Assembly (NCBI GenBank): GCA_051881895.1
Contig: JBJEQT010000040.1
Coordinates: 1-19,556, forward strand
Length of the DNA: 19,556 bases
Direction: 5' to 3'
Source of the DNA: UBA3818 sp051881895
GTDB lineage: Bacteria; Bacillota; Clostridia; Oscillospirales; Ruminococcaceae
Part shown: positions 5,983-12,933 of the stretch, in pieces
Numbering within the stretch: position 1 is the first letter of the stretch
How the letters are laid out: each line of letters opens with the position of its first letter
Made by a program: the position numbers and the translations under genes
The notes under the pieces: generated by a model
Database searches by the model: none
Told to the model about the DNA's origin: nothing
The model's input: the letters and a program-made list of their open reading frames with translations, nothing else

Positions 5983-6111
5983 ATGATGGCGCGGGCGTTT
6001 GGCATGAAGAAATATGACTCCCCGGCAGCGGTGTTTCTTCTGTTTTGGCCTTCGCTCGGCAGCATGGGGGACGTTTCCCTCTTTTTCGGTGATTTGGCTT
6101 TCCTATTTTAA
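5983..6111 (+). CDS. Putative leader peptide of the pyrimidine operon (PyrL-like), 42 residues
   Basis: A short ORF begins ATG ATG at 5983, seven bases after a perfect AAGGAGG (5969-5975). This is as strong a translation start as any in the window. The product begins MMARAFGMKKYDSP, then becomes hydrophobic and Phe-rich (7 Phe in 42), ending DLAFLF. Its second half is encoded by U-rich RNA, including an unbroken 13-nt pyrimidine tract at 6074-6086. The TAA stop (6109-6111) lies in the loop region of the terminator at 6097-6128, so a ribosome finishing this ORF would cover the 5' arm of the hairpin. In E. coli a 44-residue, Phe-rich leader peptide does this job for pyrBI. Low UTP makes RNA polymerase pause in U-rich DNA, the ribosome catches up and the terminator cannot form. 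I infer the same logic here. The peptide itself need not have a function. Confidence 0.75.
   Translation: MMARAFGMKKYDSPAAVFLLFWPSLGSMGDVSLFFGDLAFLF
6019..6071 (+). promoter_or_regulatory. Possible pause hairpin upstream of the U-rich tract in the pyr leader
   Basis: TCCCC (6019-6023) can pair with GGGGA (6067-6071), and inside it AGCG (6027-6030) with CGCT (6053-6056), with an asymmetric internal loop. The structure ends just before the pyrimidine tract 6074-6086. Hairpin plus U-rich tract is the arrangement expected of a UTP-sensitive transcription pause. This is a by-eye fold without energy calculation. Confidence 0.4.
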
Positions 6112-6128
6112 ATAGGAAAGCTTTTTTT
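6097..6128 (+). terminator. Attenuator (intrinsic terminator) between the pyr promoter and pyrB
   Basis: GCTTTCCTATT (6097-6107) pairs perfectly with AATAGGAAAGC (6111-6121) across a three-base loop and is followed by seven T. It lies before any structural gene of the operon, about 95 bp upstream of the pyrB start, so read-through must be regulated. No alternative antiterminator helix was obvious. The overlapping leader ORF is the best candidate for control. Confidence 0.9.
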
Positions 6129-6223
6129 ATGAAAAGATCCCGGCGTTTTGGAAAAAGCGGAGAGATTCTGTCTGCCGGTTCGTTTTTGGAATAAAAATGA
6201 AAACAGGGAAAAGGAGCGTTTGT

Positions 6224-7327
6224 ATGCTGACAGGAAAGAATTTGATCTATCCCACCGATTTTACGGTGGAGCAGCTGGAAGATCTGTTCCGACTTACCGA
6301 CGACATCATCGCCAGACCGGAAAAATATGCCCGCAGCTGCGTGGGTAAAATTCTGGCGACCATGTTCTTTGAGCCATCTACCCGGACCCGCTTAAGCTTT
6401 GAAGCGGCAATGGAACGGTTGGGCGGCAAGGTCCTGGGCTTTGCAGACCCGGCGTCCAGCTCGGCGGCAAAGGGAGAAAGCATTGCCGATACCATTCGGA
6501 TGATTGGCTGCTACGCGGACATCGCAGTGATCCGGCACCCGGCCGAGGGAGCGGCTCACGTGGCGGCGCTGCATTCTTTTATCCCGGTCATCAACGCGGG
6601 GGACGGCGGGCACCAGCATCCCACCCAGACGCTGACCGACCTTTATACCATCCGCACCAAAAAAGGACGTTTCCATGATTTGACCATCGGGCTGTGCGGC
6701 GATTTGAAATACGGGCGCACGGTCCATTCGCTGATCCACGCCATGTGCCGGTATGAAAACATCCATTTTGTGCTGATCTCGCCGGAAGAACTGAGAGTGC
6801 CGGACTATGTGATCCGGGAAATTGAAGCAGCGCCGGGCTGTTCTTATACGCTGAACCCGGATTTGGACGACGCGATCCGCCAGGTGGATATCCTTTATAT
6901 GACCCGGATTCAGCGGGAACGGTTTGCCTCTCAGGAGGAATATCTGCGGCTGAAAGACAGTTATATTCTGGACACGCAAAAAATGCAAAATGCCAGAGAA
7001 GATATGATCGTCCTGCACCCGATGCCCATCGTCACCGAGATTACCGGCGCGGTGGACGAGGACCCAAGGGCCTGCTATTTTGTACAGGCGCAGTATGGCA
7101 TGTATGTGCGCATGGCGCTGATTTTAAGCCTTTTGGGCGGACAAGAGGGATACCCTTCCGTGTGCGGCGCGAAAATGTTCGAAAAAACCTGTGTTAACCC
7201 CCGTCCCAACGGGACGGTCCACTGCAAAAATCCGAAGTGCGTGTCCAATCTGGACCTGACGCTGCCCATTCGGGTAAAAGAGGGCGGCAAGGTCTGCGAG
7301 TATTGCGATGCGACCATTGAAGCATAA
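6224..7327 (+). CDS. pyrB: Aspartate carbamoyltransferase with fused PyrI-like zinc-binding tail
   Basis: Condenses carbamoyl phosphate and aspartate to carbamoyl-aspartate, the committed step of pyrimidine synthesis. In 367 residues the catalytic chain (about 1-305) carries the carbamoyl-phosphate loop STRTR (52-56), AKGESIADT (about 82-90), HPTQT (132-136), MTRIQ with the aspartate-binding Arg (226-230) and HPMP (265-268, usually HPLP). The last 50 or so residues are extra: C334-x4-C339-x18-C358-x2-C361. This matches the zinc ribbon of the E. coli regulatory chain PyrI (CPNSNC...CKYC), which contacts the catalytic trimer. PyrI's nucleotide-binding allosteric domain is missing. I use the ATG at 6224, seven bases after AAGGAG, rather than an in-frame ATG at 6197 without a site. 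First structural gene of the operon. Confidence 0.95.
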   Translation: MLTGKNLIYPTDFTVEQLEDLFRLTDDIIARPEKYARSCVGKILATMFFEPSTRTRLSFEAAMERLGGKVLGFADPASSSAAKGESIADTIRMIGCYADIAVIRHPAEGAAHVAALHSFIPVINAGDGGHQHPTQTLTDLYTIRTKKGRFHDLTIGLCGDLKYGRTVHSLIHAMCRYENIHFVLISPEELRVPDYVIREIEAAPGCSYTLNPDLDDAIRQVDILYMTRIQRERFASQEEYLRLKDSYILDTQKMQNAREDMIVLHPMPIVTEITGAVDEDPRACYFVQAQYGMYVRMALILSLLGGQEGYPSVCGAKMFEKTCVNPRPNGTVHCKNPKCVSNLDLTLPIRVKEGGKVCEYCDATIEA

Positions 7328-7348
7328 AAGAGAGAACAGGAGGAAAGT

Positions 7349-8530
7349 ATGGAACTTCTGATTCAAAACGCGAAGCTGGTCGATGCGGCGGCCGAGGTAT
7401 GGGCCGACCTGCTGGTGAAGGACGGGAAGATCGCCGCTGTCGGAAAGGGGCTGGATTGCGCCGGCGAGGTGATCGACGCTGCCGGTCTGACGCTGATGCC
7501 CGCTTTTGTGGATCTGCACTGCCATTTCCGCGACCCTGGCTTTACCCAAAAAGAGGATATCGAAACCGGATGCCGGGCGGCGGCCAAGGGCGGATACACC
7601 GCGGTGAACCTGATGGCCAACACCAATCCGGTGTGCAGCGATATGGAAACGGTTCGATATGTGCGCGAAAAGGCGGAAGCGATGGGCCTGGTGGATGTAC
7701 ACCAGTGCGTGTCGGTGACGAAAAATTTTGACGGGCGGACCGTGGAACATTTAAAGGAACTGGACGACACGGTAAAGCTCATTTCCGAGGACGGAAAAGG
7801 GGTCATGTCCAATCATGTAATGGCCCAGGCCATGAAAATCGCCAAAGAAAAGGGGCTGACCATTCTTTCCCACGCAGAGGATATGGAGATTTCCCCTTAC
7901 GATTACCGGCTGGCGGAGAACATCGCCACCGCACAGCATATTCATCTGGCAAAATATTTGGACGCGCGGCTTCATATGTGCCATGTTTCCACCAAAGAAG
8001 CGATGAATGAGGTGATTTGCGCCAAGATTGCCAAGGCGCCGGTGACCTGCGAGGTAGCGCCCCATCATTTGTGGTTTACTGACAGTGACTATCGGGTCAA
8101 CCCGCCGATCCGTACCAAGGAGGACCGTGATTTTCTAGTCTGGGCCATTGAAAACGGCTATGTGGACGCGATCGCCACCGATCACGCTCCCCACACGGCG
8201 GAGGATAAGAAAAATGGCGCGCCGGGCATGGTAGGGCTGGAAACTGCCTTCGGCGTATGTTACACTATACTTGTGAAGGAGCGCCGCCTGCCGCTGAGCT
8301 TGCTGTCCCGGCTAATGTCGGAAGGCCCCGCGAAAATACTGGGCGTTTTGAAGGGCCGGCTCCTGCCCGGCTATGACGCGGATTTTGCGCTGGTGGACGA
8401 AAATCGGGCATGGACGGTCGATGCGGCGCAGTTTGCCTCGAAAGGCAAAAACTCTCCCTTTGACGGGGTGCGGCTCCAAGGAAAAGTGGTGCGCACCATC
8501 AAGGCGGGCCAGACCACCTGGCAGGAATAA
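7349..8530 (+). CDS. pyrC: Dihydroorotase
   Basis: Cyclises carbamoyl-aspartate to dihydroorotate. The 393-residue amidohydrolase has the metal-binding DLHCH motif (D55, H57, H59) followed by FRDPGFTQKEDIETG, the substrate-contacting ANTNP, HAED (H175), HVST (H212) and DHAPH (D278). This is the type I layout of Gram-positive PyrC, where H57, H59, H175, H212 and D278 are expected zinc or catalytic ligands. It starts 21 bp after pyrB with AGGAGG before the ATG. Length is normal and no broken motif is seen. The C-terminal region returns to the small beta-sandwich (VDENRAWTVDAAQF) typical of the superfamily. Confidence 0.96.
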   Translation: MELLIQNAKLVDAAAEVWADLLVKDGKIAAVGKGLDCAGEVIDAAGLTLMPAFVDLHCHFRDPGFTQKEDIETGCRAAAKGGYTAVNLMANTNPVCSDMETVRYVREKAEAMGLVDVHQCVSVTKNFDGRTVEHLKELDDTVKLISEDGKGVMSNHVMAQAMKIAKEKGLTILSHAEDMEISPYDYRLAENIATAQHIHLAKYLDARLHMCHVSTKEAMNEVICAKIAKAPVTCEVAPHHLWFTDSDYRVNPPIRTKEDRDFLVWAIENGYVDAIATDHAPHTAEDKKNGAPGMVGLETAFGVCYTILVKERRLPLSLLSRLMSEGPAKILGVLKGRLLPGYDADFALVDENRAWTVDAAQFASKGKNSPFDGVRLQGKVVRTIKAGQTTWQE

Positions 8531-8577
8531 AAGTTGAGCGGGCGTCCGCTTAGAATACAACGATGGAGGAACAGAAC

Positions 8578-9471
8578 ATGATTGTGGACAAGCTGTATGA
8601 ATCGGTTGCCAAAAAAGGCGTGGTCTGCGTTGGGCTGGATACCGATATTTCCTATGTGCCGGAGTACCTGCAGAAAGAAGCGGGAAGTGCCGGGGAAGCG
8701 GTGTTTTTGTTCAACAAAGCGATTATCGACGCCACGGAGGATGTGGCGGGCTGCTACAAGGTGCAGATCGCTTATTATGAGTCGCTGGGGCTGGAAGGGC
8801 TCGACGCTTACCGCAGAACACTGGCTTACCTCAGAGAGAAAAAGCTGATTTCCATCGCGGATATTAAGCGGGGCGATATTGCCAAAACCGCCGAGATGTA
8901 TGCGAAAGGGCATTTCGAAGGGGATTTTGAGGCGGACTTTGTGACACTGGCCCCTTACATGGGCATGGACAGCGTAACGCCTTATCTGCCCTATGTGAAG
9001 GACAAAGAAAAAGGACTGTTCATTCTGGTGCGGACCTCCAACCCAGGCTCCCGGGATTTTCAGTATCTGCAGACCGAAAAAGAGATGCCCTTATATGATG
9101 TGGTCGGCACTGCGGTGCAGCAGGCGGGCAAGGAATTTTTGGGTGAATGCGGCTTCAGCTCGGTGGGCGCGGTGATTGGCGGCACCACCGGAGAAGAAGC
9201 GGAAAGCATCCGCGCGCTGCTGGATACGACTTTCTTTTTGATTCCCGGATACGGCGCGCAGGGCGGCAAGGCGGAGGATATCGCCAAATACTTGGTGCGG
9301 GGCAACGGCGGCGTGGTCAATTCCTCCCGCGCGGTGCTTTTGGCTTACCGAAAGACCGGCGCGCCGGATACGGATTTTGCCAAGGAAGCCAGAAATGAAG
9401 TGCTGCGTATGAGAGAGGAGATCCAAAATGCCTGTGAAGCACTGCGAATCAGCCGTTGTTGTGGAAAATAA
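8578..9471 (+). CDS. pyrF: Orotidine 5'-phosphate decarboxylase (long, type 2)
   Basis: Decarboxylates OMP to UMP, the last step of the pathway. The 297-residue protein is of the long class of PyrF. It opens with VCVGLDTDISYVPEY and has the catalytic DIKRGDIAKTA (from D95, with K97). It then has TLAPYMGMDSVTPY and LVRTSNPGSRDFQ, and ends with phosphate-binding IPGYGAQGG and NSSRAV. I use ATG 8578, seven bases after GGAGGA (8565-8570). The in-frame ATG at 8563 itself overlaps that ribosome binding site. The gap to pyrC is 47 bp. The 3' end overlaps pyrK by 44 bp, which suggests translational coupling. Confidence 0.95.
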   Translation: MIVDKLYESVAKKGVVCVGLDTDISYVPEYLQKEAGSAGEAVFLFNKAIIDATEDVAGCYKVQIAYYESLGLEGLDAYRRTLAYLREKKLISIADIKRGDIAKTAEMYAKGHFEGDFEADFVTLAPYMGMDSVTPYLPYVKDKEKGLFILVRTSNPGSRDFQYLQTEKEMPLYDVVGTAVQQAGKEFLGECGFSSVGAVIGGTTGEEAESIRALLDTTFFLIPGYGAQGGKAEDIAKYLVRGNGGVVNSSRAVLLAYRKTGAPDTDFAKEARNEVLRMREEIQNACEALRISRCCGK

Positions 9472-10165
9472 ACCGTTGGGAAACGGTATTTTTAAAATGA
9501 TCGTCTGGTGGCCTTACCCGGCCGAAGCGGGGCAGTTTTTTATGGTCCGCGGCTGGGACAAGTTCCCCCTTTTATCCCGCCCCATTTCGGTACACGATGC
9601 CGACGGGGAAAGAGTTACCTTTTTATATGAAGTTCGGGGAGAGGGTACCCGGCTTTTAAGCGAGAAAAAAGCAGGAGAGTCGGTAGAACTTTCCGGGCCG
9701 GTGGGAAACGGATTCCCGGTGAAAAAAATCAAAGGGAAAGTCGCGGTGGTTTCCGGCGGCATTGGAATCGCGCCGCTTTTGCTGGCGGTCAAGCGTCTGT
9801 CCGGCTGCGAAGTGACTTTGTGCTGCGGCTTCCGGAATCAAAGCTATGCGCTGGATTCTTTTAAGCCGTATGTCCAGGAGATCCGTGTGGCGACCGACAG
9901 CGGAAAAGAGGGGCACAAAGGCTTTGTGACCGACCTGTTTGACCCGGCGGATTTCGACGTGGTCATTACCTGCGGGCCGGAGGTCATGATGGAGAAGCTG
10001 GCCAAAAGCTGCATTGCCAAAAAGGTACCCTGTTATGTATCCATGGAGCGGCATATGGCCTGCGGTGTAGGCGCCTGCCTGGGCTGTACCCATCACACCG
10101 CCCATGGGGCGAAATGTATCTGCAAAGATGGGCCGGTGTTTGAGGGGGAGGAAATTTATGCTTAA
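9428..10165 (+). CDS. pyrK: Dihydroorotate dehydrogenase electron-transfer subunit PyrK
   Basis: PyrK carries FAD and a [2Fe-2S] cluster and passes electrons from dihydroorotate, via PyrD's FMN, to NAD+. The 245 residues show the ferredoxin-reductase fold. An FAD domain contains LLSRPISVHD (the RPxS flavin motif, about residues 49-55). An NAD domain has VVSGGIGIAPLLL (about 108-120) and ITCGPEVMM. The C-terminal cluster loop has C212-x4-C217-x2-C220 and then C232 (C230 nearby). The loop before the last Cys is a few residues shorter than in B. subtilis PyrK. It starts inside pyrF (44-bp overlap) after GAGGAG. Its last codons overlap the start of pyrD by 8 bp, matching the heterotetramer the two proteins form. 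Confidence 0.95.
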   Translation: MPVKHCESAVVVENKPLGNGIFKMIVWWPYPAEAGQFFMVRGWDKFPLLSRPISVHDADGERVTFLYEVRGEGTRLLSEKKAGESVELSGPVGNGFPVKKIKGKVAVVSGGIGIAPLLLAVKRLSGCEVTLCCGFRNQSYALDSFKPYVQEIRVATDSGKEGHKGFVTDLFDPADFDVVITCGPEVMMEKLAKSCIAKKVPCYVSMERHMACGVGACLGCTHHTAHGAKCICKDGPVFEGEEIYA

Positions 10166-11060
10166 AACAGTGTTAAACGGCGTGACCATGAAAAACCCCG
10201 TCATCGCGGCATCCGGCACCTTTGGTTTTGGCCGGGAGTACGACCAGTTTTTTGATATTTCCCGTCTCGGCGGCATCAGCTCCAAAGGACTGACGCTGGA
10301 AGAGCGGTTTGGCAATGAGGGAGAACGGGTGTACGAAACACCCAGCGGCCTCATTAACAGCATTGGCCTGCAAAATCCCGGGGTGGACGCGTTTATCCGG
10401 GAGGATTTGCCGTTTCTGCGCCAAAAGGATACGGCGGTGATTGCCAATTTGGGCGGCAGCACCATCGAGTCCTACTTAGAGGGAGTGGAAAAATTAAACG
10501 AGACTGACGTGGATATGATCGAGCTGAACATCTCCTGCCCCAACGTCAAGCACGGAGGCATGGCGCTGGGCATCAAATGCGACATCGCTTACGAAGCGGT
10601 CAAGCAGGTGCGGGCGGTCTGCAAAAAACCGCTGATGGTCAAATTGTCTCCCAACGCGGAAAATATTGTGGAAATGGCTTTGCGGTGCGAAGAAGCGGGG
10701 GCGGATTCCCTGTCTCTGGTCAACACATTCCAGGCCATGGCCATTGATATCTACAAAAGAAAACCTGTGTTCAACAATGTATTTGCGGGACTTTCCGGCC
10801 CGGCGATTCTGCCCATTGCCCTGCGGATGGTTTATCAGGTCTGCGGTGCGGTCAAAATCCCGGTGGTGGGGCTGGGCGGCATTGCAAGCTGGCAGGACGC
10901 GGCGGCCTTTTTGATGGCCGGCGCTACCGCTGTACAGGTGGGCACCGCCAATTTTGTAAAACCGGATATCTGCCTGGATATTATCCAGGGACTGGAACAA
11001 TTTTTGAAAGAACAGGGCTGCCGGTTGGTCAGCGAGATCATCGGCGCGGCCCGGGTATAA
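10158..11060 (+). CDS. pyrD: Dihydroorotate dehydrogenase B, catalytic subunit (PyrDB)
   Basis: FMN-dependent oxidation of dihydroorotate to orotate, with NAD+ as acceptor through PyrK. The 300-residue TIM barrel starts LNGVTMKNPVIAASGTFGFG. It has the class 1B catalytic cysteine in ELNISCPNVKHGG (C127), LSPNAENI, VGLGGI and the terminal phosphate-binding MAGATAVQVGTAN. The ATG at 10158 follows GGGGAGG by about six bases and overlaps the end of pyrK. A longer in-frame start at 10104 inside pyrK is rejected because it has no site and adds residues absent from homologues. Catalytic Cys rather than Ser, plus the pyrK partner, place it in class 1B. The enzyme is cytosolic and NAD-linked, as expected for an anaerobe. 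Confidence 0.96.
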   Translation: MLKTVLNGVTMKNPVIAASGTFGFGREYDQFFDISRLGGISSKGLTLEERFGNEGERVYETPSGLINSIGLQNPGVDAFIREDLPFLRQKDTAVIANLGGSTIESYLEGVEKLNETDVDMIELNISCPNVKHGGMALGIKCDIAYEAVKQVRAVCKKPLMVKLSPNAENIVEMALRCEEAGADSLSLVNTFQAMAIDIYKRKPVFNNVFAGLSGPAILPIALRMVYQVCGAVKIPVVGLGGIASWQDAAAFLMAGATAVQVGTANFVKPDICLDIIQGLEQFLKEQGCRLVSEIIGAARV

Positions 11061-11116
11061 AACAACCCGATTACAATCAATTAAAATCATTTTTGATAAA
11101 AAGGAGAGCGAAGAGA

Positions 11117-11677
11117 ATGTCTATTGAAATCTTGAAAGAAACCGGCGCTTTGCTGGAGGGCCATTTCCTGTTGTCTTCCGGCCGTCATTCCGACCGTTAT
11201 GCTCAAAACGCCAAACTACTCCAGTACCCGGACAAAGCTGCCGAAGTACTTGCGGTAGTCGCTGAGAAAGTCAAGGATCTGGACATCGATGTGGTTTGCG
11301 GACCTGCGATGGGCGGTATCATCGTAGCGTACGAGCTGGGACGCCAGCTGGGCAAGCGCGCCATTTTTACCGAGCGGGAAAACAATGTGATGACCCTGCG
11401 CCGGGGCTTTGAAATCAAAAAAGGCGAAAGAGTTCTGATCACCGAAGACGTTGTAACCACCGGCAAGTCCTCTATGGAGACCGCTAAGGTCATTGAAGAG
11501 CTGGGCGGCGAAGTGGTAGGCATCGCCTGCATTGTGGACCGCCGGGTCAACGACATTTTCTGCCCGGTTTATTCCGCGATGCAGCTGGAAATCGCGACCT
11601 ATGAAGCGGATGAGTGCCCCTTGTGCAAGGCGGGTATCCCGCTGGTGAAACCCGGAAGCCGCAAATTCGACAAATAA
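11117..11677 (+). CDS. pyrE: Orotate phosphoribosyltransferase
   Basis: Joins orotate and PRPP to make OMP. The 186-residue type I phosphoribosyltransferase has the family hood SGRHSDRYAQNAKLLQYP, and CGPAMGGIIVAYELGRQLGK. Next is FTERENNVMTLRRGFEI, and the PRPP-binding motif VLITEDVVTTGKS (106-118). A C-terminal CPLCKAGIPLVKPGSR segment carries two cysteines, seen in many Gram-positive PyrE proteins. I start at ATG 11117, nine bases after AAGGAGA. An in-frame ATG at 11093 overlaps the ribosome binding region and is not used. The 56-bp AT-rich gap after pyrD contains no clear promoter or terminator, so it is read as part of the operon. Confidence 0.95.
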   Translation: MSIEILKETGALLEGHFLLSSGRHSDRYAQNAKLLQYPDKAAEVLAVVAEKVKDLDIDVVCGPAMGGIIVAYELGRQLGKRAIFTERENNVMTLRRGFEIKKGERVLITEDVVTTGKSSMETAKVIEELGGEVVGIACIVDRRVNDIFCPVYSAMQLEIATYEADECPLCKAGIPLVKPGSRKFDK

Positions 11678-11834
11678 AATGGCTCCGGTTCCTGAGAGAG
11701 GCGTATCAACACGCCGCCTTTTCGGGAGCAGTCAATTTTCGTTCAAGAAACCGCAGAAGCCCTGCCTTTGGCTGCGCAGGACAGGGCAAATCCATCCTAG
11801 CACGCCGGCGCGCAGCGGCGGAATGGAGATTGCA
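11678..11834 (+). other. Structured spacer between pyrE and carA
   Basis: At 157 bp this is the longest gap between structural genes of the operon. Two inverted repeats are visible. The first (about 11683-11731) has an outer GCTCC/GGGAGC stem and an inner GGCGT/ACGCC hairpin, with TCCTGAGAGAGG between them. The second (about 11758-11793) is GCCCTG...CAGGGC enclosing CTGCGCAG. No T-run follows either, so neither looks like a terminator. The TCCTGAGAG string weakly resembles the PyrR loop consensus UCCNGNGAGG but with an insertion. Confidence 0.4.
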
Positions 11835-12932
11835 ATGGAACAAGAGAAAAAAGCATGGCTGGTTCTGGCTGACGGTACCGTTTTGGAAGGCAAAGCTTTC
11901 GGTGCGCAGGGAACCGCCATTGGAGAAATCGTATTTACCACCGGTATGACCGGTTATCAGGAAGTGCTGACCGATCCGTCGTATTATGGGCAGATCGTCA
12001 CCCAGACCTACCCGCTGATTGGAAACTACGGCATCAACCTGGATGACATGGAGTCCTCCGCATCCCATGTGCGGGGTTATGTGGTGCGGGAATGGTGCGA
12101 CCAGCCGTCCAATTTCCGGGTGGCCATGAATATCGACCAGTATTTAAAACAGCAGAATGTGATTGCCATCAGCGGGATCGACACCCGCCACCTGACCAAG
12201 AAACTGCGGGAATACGGCGTGATGAACGGGGCGGTGACGACAGAGTACGAAACCGTTGACCGGGAAAAGCTGCTGGCGGATATCCGCTCGTTTACCATTG
12301 TGGACGCGGTGAAATCGGTCAGCTGCAAAGAGATCCGGGAGGAAAAAAGCGAGCAAGGCCTTTACCGGGTCGTGTTAATGGATTTTGGGTATAAACGCAA
12401 CATTGTCCGCTCTTTGAAAAAGCGTGGATGCGATGTGACGATTGTTCCCTCCTGTACTTCAGCAAAAGAGATCCTGGACATGAAGCCGGATGGGATCATG
12501 CTGTCCAACGGACCCGGGGACCCGGAAGAAAATGTGGAAGTGATCGCCCAGATCAAAAAGCTGTTTGACGCGGGTGTTCCCATATTCGGCATCTGCCTGG
12601 GCCATCAGCTGACGGCACTGGCCACCGGCGCGAAAACGGTGAAGCTTAAATATGGCCATCGGGGCGCCAATCAGCCGGTGCGCGATTTGGCCCATGACCG
12701 GACCTATATCACCTCCCAAAACCATGGCTATGCGGTGCAGGGCGACACTATGGACCCGGCGGTGGGCGAGGTGAGCCACATCAACGCAAACGACAATACG
12801 GTAGAAGGCGTTCGGTATAAAAACAAGCCCTGCTTTACCGTACAGTTCCATCCGGAGGCCAGCGCAGGTCCGCAGGATACATCCTATTTGTTTGATGAGT
12901 TTATTGCTATGATGCGAAAGGAGGCCAAATAA
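11835..12932 (+). CDS. carA: Carbamoyl-phosphate synthase small (glutaminase) subunit
   Basis: Releases ammonia from glutamine and feeds it to CarB. The 365 residues comprise the N-terminal CarA domain (WLVLADGTVLEGKAFG, then FTTGMTGYQEVLTDPSYYGQ) and a class I glutamine amidotransferase domain. The latter has LSNGPGDP, the nucleophile in GICLGHQ (C254) and the catalytic HPEAS (H339 followed by Glu341). I start at ATG 11835, six bases after GGAG. Another ATG four codons earlier lacks a spaced site. A longer open frame back to 11679 gives Arg/Pro-rich residues unlike CarA and covers the structured spacer. The stop is one base from carB, so the two are translationally linked. Confidence 0.95.
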   Translation: MEQEKKAWLVLADGTVLEGKAFGAQGTAIGEIVFTTGMTGYQEVLTDPSYYGQIVTQTYPLIGNYGINLDDMESSASHVRGYVVREWCDQPSNFRVAMNIDQYLKQQNVIAISGIDTRHLTKKLREYGVMNGAVTTEYETVDREKLLADIRSFTIVDAVKSVSCKEIREEKSEQGLYRVVLMDFGYKRNIVRSLKKRGCDVTIVPSCTSAKEILDMKPDGIMLSNGPGDPEENVEVIAQIKKLFDAGVPIFGICLGHQLTALATGAKTVKLKYGHRGANQPVRDLAHDRTYITSQNHGYAVQGDTMDPAVGEVSHINANDNTVEGVRYKNKPCFTVQFHPEASAGPQDTSYLFDEFIAMMRKEAK

Positions 12933-12933
12933 A

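Noticed and set aside
5983..6111. A phenylalanine-starvation leader peptide (7 Phe codons)
   Set aside because: The Phe codons are spread out and follow from the U-rich tracts. The downstream genes are pyrimidine genes, and the E. coli PyrL peptide is Phe-rich for the same reason.
5941..6128. PyrR-binding loop in the pyr operon leader
   Set aside because: I looked for UCCNGNGAGG-type loops and for an antiterminator alternative to the hairpin and saw neither. The leader ORF explains the layout better.
11061..11116. Internal promoter between pyrD and pyrE
   Set aside because: The gap is AT-rich with a TAAAAT box, but no -35 hexamer is found at a suitable distance.
11679..11834. An N-terminal extension of CarA starting at 11679
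   Set aside because: It has no ribosome binding site, overlaps inverted repeats, and would add 52 residues not found in CarA proteins.
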